This document shows, piece after piece, positions 58,071 through 64,000 of a stretch of DNA of 64,000 bases. The first letter of the stretch is position 1, and the number at the start of each line of letters is the position of its first letter. The position numbers and the translations under genes are program-made. The DNA lies in contig NZ_QUZT01000011.1 of NCBI RefSeq assembly GCF_004682045.1, forward strand, positions 56,096 through 120,095. Reading direction: 5' to 3'. The stretch comes from Pseudomonas nabeulensis. GTDB taxonomy: Bacteria > Pseudomonadota > Gammaproteobacteria > Pseudomonadales > Pseudomonadaceae. Under the pieces are notes generated by a model. The model made no database searches. It saw nothing but the letters and a program-made list of their open reading frames with translations, and had not been told where the DNA came from.

Positions 58071-58258
58071 CCATCTACCACGGCCGCCCTGACTCACCTC
58101 CCCCAACGACAACTTAGTCTTTCACCATAGCGGACCACCTATACCTATGTCGGGATTTGGTCCGGTGCGCTTCGGCCCTCAATGCAAAAACCCTAACTAA
58201 GTAGACACAGACCTATCTGGTCCGCCACTGCACACCCACTTTCAAAGGACATCAATCC

Positions 58259-58747
58259 ATGACCACGTACATTGCTTACGTCGACGGCGCCTGCCCGAAC
58301 AACGGTAAACCCAACGCCAAAGCAGGCTGGGGCGCCTACATCACTAACCCCGAAGGTAAGACATTGAAACTTGCCTCTCCGGTCCCCCGTGACCAGCCCC
58401 AGACCAACAACAGAGCCGAGCTGCTAGCAGCCGTGGAGGCGCTGAAGCGGTGCAACAAGCCAATGCCTATCACTCTCTACAGCGACTCTCAGCTTGTGGT
58501 CAAAGGGGCAAACGAATGGCTGCCCAACTGGAAGGCCAATGGTTGGAAGAAGAGTGACAAAAAGCCTGTCGAGCACCGCGACCTATGGGAGCAAATCGAC
58601 CAGTTCATACAGCAACGGGAGGTGACGTTCATTTGGGTCGGAGGTCATACCGGCAACCCAGGGAACGAAGAAGCTGACACCCTGGCCTGCCTAGGGGCCA
58701 GCGGCGAGTGCTTTCATGAAATGACCGTGGCTAGCACTACAAGGTAA
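58259..58747 (+). CDS. rnhA: Ribonuclease HI
   Basis: A 162-residue RNase HI. The catalytic carboxylates are visible as Asp9 (YVDGAC), Glu54 (NNRAELLAA), Asp76 (LYSDSQ) and Asp140 (NEEADTLA), with the flexible-loop His130 (WVGGHTGNPGN). It cleaves RNA in RNA-DNA hybrids. It is an extra copy carried by the island and has its own strong terminator downstream. Confidence 0.92.
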   Translation: MTTYIAYVDGACPNNGKPNAKAGWGAYITNPEGKTLKLASPVPRDQPQTNNRAELLAAVEALKRCNKPMPITLYSDSQLVVKGANEWLPNWKANGWKKSDKKPVEHRDLWEQIDQFIQQREVTFIWVGGHTGNPGNEEADTLACLGASGECFHEMTVASTTR

Positions 58748-58757
58748 GAAACAGAAA

Positions 58758-58787
58758 AGGGGGATGGACACGCACGCCCATCCCCCT
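58758..58787. terminator. Strong bidirectional rho-independent terminator
   Basis: A perfect 10-bp stem (AGGGGGATGG/CCATCCCCCT, 10-nt loop) is followed by gtcgTTTTT on the plus strand and by TTTTCTG on the minus strand. It sits between the convergent RNase HI and lipoprotein genes and can serve both. Confidence 0.85.
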
Positions 58788-58819
58788 GTCGTTTTTCTCC
58801 TACCGGCCAACCGGTTGAC

Positions 58820-59350
58820 CTAAAGCTTCACGGCCGACAGCGACTGAAGGAATTGGGCAATGTTCGCCTGTACCGATCTATTGAGCGATTCCTTGAGCCG
58901 AACCAGACCGGAAAACGCGTAGCCTGGCGGAACAGTCCCTTCCGTGTAGATTTCTTTTTCAAACAGGGTCTTCCCTGTACGGCGGCTCACAACGGTGTAG
59001 CGCGCACGCGCGGGCGTGACCATGGTGATGCCACCGGCTGGTGGATCTAGCTCCAGTACCTTTACGAAGATGTTGACCTTGTCCGGGGCGTCGTCGCTGA
59101 ACACCCCAGCCTTGTCCATCGCCTCCACCAGCGACTTCTCCCATAGGATGGGGAAACCTTCACCGTAGGTTGGAATGTCGCCCTTAAGCTCGCTGGGGAG
59201 GCCATAGGAAACAGAAACAGCCTTGAGTTCTACTGCTTGCTGGCTGGTGGCCCGCTGGACGCCTGGAACGGAAAAATTAGTCGGCGGCGCGGTGACGCAA
59301 CCAGTTAGTGTCGCACCCAATACGGCGAGTAGTGTGATTCTCTTAAGCAT
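58820..59350 (-). CDS. Hypothetical lipoprotein
   Basis: A 176-residue protein with a lipobox (LLAVLGATLTGCVTAP, lipidated Cys18). The mature part is a soluble domain with a RYTVVSRRTGKTLFEKEIY strand block and a final amphipathic helix. Related proteins are found in many Pseudomonas, but I cannot assign a function. It is last in the minus-strand set integrase, small acidic protein, SF1 helicase, lipoprotein. Confidence 0.75.
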   Translation of the reverse strand: MLKRITLLAVLGATLTGCVTAPPTNFSVPGVQRATSQQAVELKAVSVSYGLPSELKGDIPTYGEGFPILWEKSLVEAMDKAGVFSDDAPDKVNIFVKVLELDPPAGGITMVTPARARYTVVSRRTGKTLFEKEIYTEGTVPPGYAFSGLVRLKESLNRSVQANIAQFLQSLSAVKL

Positions 59351-59537
59351 ATCGAAGTCCCTTTCCTAGTTGCGCGGATGATACCGATACATTTCGGGCA
59401 CGTTCTATATCAATGGACATGGCGCAGACGACATCGAGCGGGTTCGCATAAGCATTGACCTAGACCTCCCCGCTACCTCCTCCTTGGAGGTACTGATTTA
59501 CATGCAGCAACGTATGCGCTGTCCAAGATGATCTCAA

Positions 59538-61499
59538 TCAGTAGCCATGTGATTCGCGGAATCCCTGATAATTGTGATACTCAATCCATTCCACCACATC
59601 GTAAGGAACGTAAAGCTGCTGCTTTGCACGAGAGATTGCGATGTAAACGGCACAGATCCTCTGATCGAACTCATAAGCATCCTTGAACTTCACGTTGGTG
59701 AGCAACTCGGGCGTCAGCAGAACTCGATTGAACTCCATCCCCCCAGCCTCTTCTGCCATCATCAACATGCAGCGCTTACCAGAGCGGCCGACCATCCTGT
59801 TCAATCGGGTCAAATCAGCAACTTTAAAGCCTTTTTCCAGCTCGGCCTCCACCCATAGAAACGACTCATCGAACAGGTTGGCATCTCGCACCTGCTTCCA
59901 GTCGGGCATATCGCTGAAGTACGGGTGCGGCCCCGTTTCACTGTGCTCGGGATTGTAGAAATCCGGCTTGAACAATGCGATAGCAGTGCTCATGAAATGC
60001 CTAAGATCGTCTTGTGCCTTTTTGTCCGACAAACTGAATGCACAGTTGGAGTCGTGCAAATGAATGGCCCACTTTGCCGTATCCCAAGGGGACGCCGTCA
60101 GCACCACACAACCTTCAGGCGGCACGAAGCCTTCGGGGTACATTTCGATACCTACATCAGCATTACGAGCACCTTCGAAGGGGACCTTACTCTTCTGAGT
60201 ATGTAGGAGTATCAAAGGATTGAGCAGCCGCTCGACATTGCGCCCTGAGCGCACCGAGTAGCTGACATTACTTTGCCGAACCTCACGCTTTCTTTGAACC
60301 TGCACACCGCCTGCTTGCTGGTATTCATCTCCCAGGGTTATCAGCACCTGACGCCCCCGTTCGATAATCTGCAATAGCGACTCGGGAACATCCTGACTTT
60401 CGTCAATGAGTACGTGTGTATAGCGAGCAGGCACCACGCAGCCCGCGAGGCTCGCCCGCTTTATCAATAGCAATGCCTCGAACCCGGTCTGGCTGCCCCA
60501 ACCTGGGTTTGCCTCAAGGTAACCCCACAGCCGGCTCGAATACTCAAGAAGCACCTTGGCATCTAGGCTAGACAAGGGTTGCTTGAAATGAGGCAGATGC
60601 TTGGCCGACAGACTATGTCCCCTGGAGCGACAAAAGCGTTCTATCACCTTAAGGCAAACATCAACGGTCGCTTGCGAATCATGGCTATGAAAACCGAGGA
60701 TATTCAGTTCCTGCGCCACCTTCTGCTTGCCGGGGATTCTGGCGGGCGTAGTTGCGGGTTGAGCCCTAGGAACATGCAGTAGCCTCTGCGCAAAGTTCCC
60801 GAACGTCCAACCTGCTTTCCTGTCACGCGTTCCTCCCATGCGCTCACAAAGGGCTTCTAGCTTTCCAGGCGTGTGCGCCAGTAATATCGTTTTTTCTGGC
60901 CGCAGATACTCCATCAAGGCACCGAGCATGTGACTCTTGCCTATCCCCGCGTACCCCTGAACATGCAGGTCTTCGTCCAAATTTGCGCGAAAAATCCTGA
61001 CCAACTTGTCTTGCGCAGCGCTCAGCCAACGCTCACGGTGTATGGGTGTAACCACCTGCTCGCTGAATGGGTTGTTGCTTCTACGATGGCGAACCTTGTA
61101 CGCGACATCCCACTTACCATCTGGCAGCAGGTAATCCTTCGCCGATACTTCATCTACTAGAAGAAAGCGCAGATTCAAGTCTTTGAGGGCGTTCAGACCG
61201 AAGTACAACTTCCGTGGATCGAACAACCGCTGCGCTTCTGATAACAACCCTGAAGACCCTGAATGTCGGGAGTCGACCGCCCATGCAATGAGTTTGGACA
61301 ACACTGTCTCAGCCGCACCAGAATTGAGGTCTTTTTCTGCTGCCTGAGCCAGATTCTGGATGACCAACATCGCCGCCAGTTCCGGATCAGTCATGGCGTT
61401 AAGTGCACTTACACCCTGGATAGCCAACAAGCCAGCACAGGTTTCCTCCGTGATGGGCAAGAACACAGGGCCAGATAAATCAAAATGTTCCGGGAGCAT
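59538..61499 (-). CDS. UvrD/Rep-like SF1 helicase with novel N-terminal domain
   Basis: A 653-residue protein. Residues 1-150 form a helical domain I do not recognise. The SF1 core follows: Walker A GYAGIGKSHM (Lys188), motif II LIDESQDVP (Asp366, Glu367), motif III LGDEYQQ, and motif VI VYIAISRAKQQLYV (Arg624). The spacing is short compared with UvrD (about 720), so some accessory subdomains are reduced. No nuclease motif is visible. It is 40 bases downstream of the small acidic-tailed gene. The pair is a candidate defence or DNA-repair module. Confidence 0.82.
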   Translation of the reverse strand: MLPEHFDLSGPVFLPITEETCAGLLAIQGVSALNAMTDPELAAMLVIQNLAQAAEKDLNSGAAETVLSKLIAWAVDSRHSGSSGLLSEAQRLFDPRKLYFGLNALKDLNLRFLLVDEVSAKDYLLPDGKWDVAYKVRHRRSNNPFSEQVVTPIHRERWLSAAQDKLVRIFRANLDEDLHVQGYAGIGKSHMLGALMEYLRPEKTILLAHTPGKLEALCERMGGTRDRKAGWTFGNFAQRLLHVPRAQPATTPARIPGKQKVAQELNILGFHSHDSQATVDVCLKVIERFCRSRGHSLSAKHLPHFKQPLSSLDAKVLLEYSSRLWGYLEANPGWGSQTGFEALLLIKRASLAGCVVPARYTHVLIDESQDVPESLLQIIERGRQVLITLGDEYQQAGGVQVQRKREVRQSNVSYSVRSGRNVERLLNPLILLHTQKSKVPFEGARNADVGIEMYPEGFVPPEGCVVLTASPWDTAKWAIHLHDSNCAFSLSDKKAQDDLRHFMSTAIALFKPDFYNPEHSETGPHPYFSDMPDWKQVRDANLFDESFLWVEAELEKGFKVADLTRLNRMVGRSGKRCMLMMAEEAGGMEFNRVLLTPELLTNVKFKDAYEFDQRICAVYIAISRAKQQLYVPYDVVEWIEYHNYQGFRESHGY

Positions 61500-61539
61500 A
61501 AAACCTCATAGACAAGAAAAAACAGGACGCATCACAAGA

Positions 61540-61926
61540 TCAGTCCCGGTCATGGTCTTCGCTCATATCAGGGTCATCCTCTTCATCTTCATCTTCCTCA
61601 TCGGAATCCAGGGCCCAAGGTGCAAGACTCTCAACTCCACGCCTGACATTATTCTGAATGGGCAAAGCACTGCGGATGTCTTTGAGCCAGCCCAACTCAA
61701 CCAACCTAGAGCGCACCAAAGAAATAGGCGCACCGAGGCTGATACTTAAATCCACGAGTAATTGTTGCGCGATGCAGATGTTGTCATGCTGGTGGTCAAT
61801 ATAGATGATCCCATGCCCGCGCCACTTGACGTCATGGTGCTTAAGCAGCGGAACCAAATGGTCAGCTAAGTTTTCGGCCGCCATCCATTGCCATTGCTCA
61901 CCCTTTTCTTCGCTTGCGTCGGCCAT
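61540..61926 (-). CDS. Small protein with acidic tail, partner of the SF1 helicase
   Basis: A 128-residue protein of unknown family. The middle (HGIIYIDHQHDNICIAQQLL, LGAPISLVRSRLVELGWL) looks like an alpha/beta domain; the last 25 residues are almost all Asp/Glu, which can mimic DNA or dock onto a helicase. It precedes the SF1 helicase gene in the same direction, so co-transcription is likely. Confidence 0.6.
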   Translation of the reverse strand: MADASEEKGEQWQWMAAENLADHLVPLLKHHDVKWRGHGIIYIDHQHDNICIAQQLLVDLSISLGAPISLVRSRLVELGWLKDIRSALPIQNNVRRGVESLAPWALDSDEEDEDEEDDPDMSEDHDRD

Positions 61927-62248
61927 TACTGGGCCCTCCCTTGAAATCGAGCCGGATGCAATAAATAGCTATCCAGCGCGCCCGACACACCTACGAAGTC
62001 GACCCTATTCTCACCCATCAAAACAGCCCCCATTACATCGACCTGTCTTTGAAACCCGCTGGCTGTCATTTCGAACAGCCCATGCTCGTCCCATCAACAC
62101 TATACGCCAAGTTCAAGGCCATCCCGATCGACGGAATGTTCAACAAAAGTTGTAATCCCGGGTCGGCGCTCTGGAAGCTAGCCGATGACAGCAAGGGCAC
62201 CTGACATAACACACAAATGCATTTGCGCAGTAACCGACCCAAAGTGCT
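61927..62248. other. Intergenic region between integrase and helicase module
   Basis: A 322-bp stretch with no supported gene. It must contain the promoter of the small-protein/helicase operon unless that is read through from the integrase gene. No terminator with a T tract is evident. Confidence 0.35.
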
Positions 62249-63655
62249 CTAGAACGACTCAAGGGTCACCAACTCAATTACAGGCGCCAATACGTCCGGC
62301 CTGAAGTCCTTCCCATAGCGACCAAATGTGATCCCGCCGGCCTGATGCCCCAACACGCCACCGACAAGTGCTTCAGCTATCCCTTTTTGTTTGAGGTGGT
62401 CAGCCAAGGTATGGCGGAAGCTGTGAAAGTCCTTCTTGGAAGAGTCATCGCGGAAGCCTAACTGCTCACGTACCCGAGTAAACCACTTCGACGGCGCGGC
62501 ACTGTAACCGTGCTTCTTATGGCAAGTCAGCTCCGAGAACACACGCTCGTTGCCCGCCTCTTTCACCTTCGTCACGTACTCTAGGAAACCCAATGCCAAA
62601 AGCTTGGAATGGATCGGCACAAGTCGCTCGGATGACGGCGTCTTTAGCTTCTGGTCCGGCCTCGTAGCCCGTATGTGGATGCAGGCGATACCGTCGATAG
62701 TCACCACGTCGTCAGTGTAAAGCTGGCACAGTTCGTTGAGCCTGGCCCCCGTATAGAGCCCCAGGAGAGGGAGCCAGTATTGATTTGGTTTACCACCATG
62801 GGCCGGCGCATACGTGGCTGTATGAAACAAAGCCTTCAGGTCCTCGGCACTGAAAGCACTTCGTTCCTCGCTGACCTTGCGCCGAATACGCACACGCAGA
62901 CCATCGAACGGATTGCGACTGCAATAGCCCTCCCTGACCGCGTACGAAAAGAAGGTCGTCAAGTTCTTCACGTAGTTGTTGAACGTCGTAACGCTGATGG
63001 TCGTGGTCGCCTCCGCAATCGACTGCTCAAGGGGTTGGTCCGGCAACTGGTACAAGCGCGGCGGAAGCTTCAGCGCCGTCTCTCGGAACAGGTGAGCGTC
63101 CTTTCGGGTTATCTGGTCGATGGGCATGTCACCGATGATTCGGGTCAGCAGCACGGCTACCGCACGCTTGTCGTCTAGCGACTTGACCGCGACGCCCTCC
63201 CGGCGCTGCTGGACCAGTTGTTCGTCGACCACCGCAAGGAAGCCAGGCGATTGCTGTGCAGACCCTTTTGCTATCACGGAAGACGGGGCTATGGATGCGT
63301 GTACGGCTACTGGGGGCGTTTCCCGTAAGGCTTCAGGCGAAGGCATAGCGACGCCAAGCAACTGCTGCTGACGCAGCCACGACGCCCAACAGGCAAGACG
63401 TTTGCCTCCTGCCTCCCAGGCTCCGCGCAGAAGCTCAACAGAGGGTCTACTCCCTTGGAACGCTTGCGTGAACAGGCCTTGGACCTGGGCCAGAATGTCA
63501 CGCCCACGAATCAGCGCCTCCCGCTTGCAACGAGTTTGCAGGGAGCGACGAATTTCTCTTTGGGGGAATAACGGGCGAATGACATCCGGCACCACGATTC
63601 GGAAGTAGTAGACCGAGTGGCGGGACAGCAAAAGGTAGGACGGGACGGTCGACAC
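62249..63655 (-). CDS. Tyrosine recombinase (island integrase)
   Basis: A 468-residue integrase. Residues 3-40 (PSYLLLSRHSVYYFRIVVPD) are the DUF6538-like N-terminal domain; a SAM-like core-binding domain lies at about 140-255. Catalytic residues are Arg305 (TGARLNEL), His411 and Arg414 (HSFRHT), His437 (LGHQ) and Tyr447 (GRYGK), all present. The start is GTG 63655. It lies 72 bp from the right repeat and is transcribed away from it, in the same direction as ffs. Confidence 0.93.
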   Translation of the reverse strand: MSTVPSYLLLSRHSVYYFRIVVPDVIRPLFPQREIRRSLQTRCKREALIRGRDILAQVQGLFTQAFQGSRPSVELLRGAWEAGGKRLACWASWLRQQQLLGVAMPSPEALRETPPVAVHASIAPSSVIAKGSAQQSPGFLAVVDEQLVQQRREGVAVKSLDDKRAVAVLLTRIIGDMPIDQITRKDAHLFRETALKLPPRLYQLPDQPLEQSIAEATTTISVTTFNNYVKNLTTFFSYAVREGYCSRNPFDGLRVRIRRKVSEERSAFSAEDLKALFHTATYAPAHGGKPNQYWLPLLGLYTGARLNELCQLYTDDVVTIDGIACIHIRATRPDQKLKTPSSERLVPIHSKLLALGFLEYVTKVKEAGNERVFSELTCHKKHGYSAAPSKWFTRVREQLGFRDDSSKKDFHSFRHTLADHLKQKGIAEALVGGVLGHQAGGITFGRYGKDFRPDVLAPVIELVTLESF

Positions 63656-63669
63656 GGATGTATCACTCC

Positions 63670-63680
63670 TTGTACCACCG
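63670..63680. repeat. Candidate integrase arm site, right end
   Basis: TTGTACCACCG is identical to 51640-51650 at the left end. It is followed by an inverted copy so that TACCACCGCGTGGTA forms a near-palindrome. It lies just upstream of the integrase start, so it could also serve as an operator. Confidence 0.45.
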
Positions 63681-63726
63681 CGTGGTAAAGGGTGAAAAAC
63701 CGTTAAGAATCAATCACTTGGATGAT

Positions 63727-63875
63727 TGGAGGCAACCCCACCAGCCACACCCCGGCACACAATGTTCCCGCTGTGGCTGCTGCCTTCCGGCTCTGACCAG
63801 GTTCACGGGTAATCGTTGCGGGGGGACCGATGGGGTCACCATAACGACGCCTGCCTCTCGGCAAGCCGCGCCATT
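63727..63875. repeat. Right attachment repeat (149 bp)
   Basis: Identical to 51392-51540. The right flank beyond 63875 carries the native ffs promoter, marking the chromosome junction. Confidence 0.95.
63731..63840 (-). ncRNA. ffs: SRP (4.5S) RNA, right copy, expressed form
   Basis: Full-length 4.5S RNA on the minus strand, identical to the left copy, with the conserved GGAA-capped domain IV and the 12-bp closing helix. It pairs with Ffh to target membrane proteins. This copy keeps a sigma-70 promoter to its right, so it should supply the cell's SRP RNA. A leader of about 25-35 bases would be removed by processing. Confidence 0.92.
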
Positions 63876-63900
63876 GTACCGATCTAACCAGAAGTTACAA
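63873..63900 (-). promoter_or_regulatory. Sigma-70 promoter of ffs
   Basis: On the minus strand TTGTAA (63895-63900) and TACAAT (63873-63878) are separated by 16 bp, a good match to -35 and -10. The first three bases of the -10 lie outside the repeat and the last three inside it, so only the right-hand copy has the intact element. Confidence 0.75.
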
Positions 63901-63972
63901 CCGTTCGCGGCAGATTAAAAAATCAAAGGGGTTCAAGCACTTGCCAGTGCCCTGGTGATCATCACTAACCAA

Positions 63973-64000
63973 TGTGGGAGGGGGCAAGCCCTAATGCCAG
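63973..64000. repeat. Partial REP unit at the window edge
   Basis: The tgtgggagggggcaagccct sequence is a degenerate REP of the main type; its partner, if any, is beyond the window. Confidence 0.6.

Larger units (their letters stand above)
51392..63875. mobile_element. Integrative genomic island inserted in ffs
   Basis: A 12.5-kb element bounded by perfect 149-bp direct repeats (51392-51540 and 63727-63875). Each repeat contains the complete 4.5S RNA gene. A tyrosine recombinase gene ends the element on the right. Several genes inside, especially the helicase/nuclease, are much more A/T-rich than the flanking DNA. No conjugation or phage structural genes are present, so it is an island or a mobilisable remnant. 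Cargo is enriched in helicases and a nuclease, as in defence islands. Confidence 0.92.

Noticed and set aside
1..64000. CRISPR arrays and prophage structural genes
   Set aside because: No regularly spaced direct repeats and no capsid, tail, terminase or portal-like proteins were found; the repeats seen are REP palindromes.

Overview
The window looks like a chromosomal segment of a fluorescent-group Pseudomonas. The evidence is the high-GC codon use, the many Pseudomonas-type REP palindromes (core tgtgggaggg-ggcttgccccc), and a gene order I recognise from Pseudomonas: aer, two tandem cco operons, ccoGHIS, hemN, anr, apt, then recR, ybaB and dnaX. No rRNA genes, convincing tRNA genes or CRISPR arrays are visible.

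Region 1 (1-23.4 kb) is ordinary core genome: LysR regulators, an alpha/beta hydrolase, cyclophilin ppiA, an ABC exporter, aqpZ, a BrnT/BrnA toxin-antitoxin pair, a FemAB-like acetyltransferase, a porin, an ECF sigma/anti-sigma pair, a FabH-like ketosynthase, hrpA, aceK, two chemoreceptors (one Aer-like), a DMT transporter and a CPBP protease.

Region 2 (23.4-46.1 kb) is the microaerobic respiration cluster. Two complete ccoNOQP operons encode two cbb3 oxidases. ccoG, ccoH, ccoI and ccoS supply assembly and copper delivery, hemN makes haem without oxygen, and anr encodes the oxygen-sensing regulator. A perfect ANR box lies before hemN and a weaker one before ccoG. apt, an acyl-CoA dehydrogenase, recR, a quinone-oxidoreductase-like enzyme, ybaB and dnaX follow.

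Region 3 (46.2-51.3 kb) holds a solute-binding protein, a divergent LysR/EamA pair, a lipoprotein, and a muramidase next to a secreted SH3-like protein that resembles a type VI effector-immunity pair.

Region 4 (51,392-63,875) is a 12.5-kb integrated island in the 4.5S (SRP) RNA gene ffs, bounded by perfect 149-bp direct repeats that each contain all of ffs. A tyrosine recombinase gene sits at the right end. Cargo: a one-gene SF2 helicase/PD-(D/E)XK nuclease (a strong phage-defence candidate), a serine resolvase with a res-like site, an SF1 helicase with a small acidic-tailed partner, RNase HI, a lipoprotein, a small secreted acidic protein and several unknown genes. The host ffs promoter remains beside the right-hand ffs copy and points toward the integrase.
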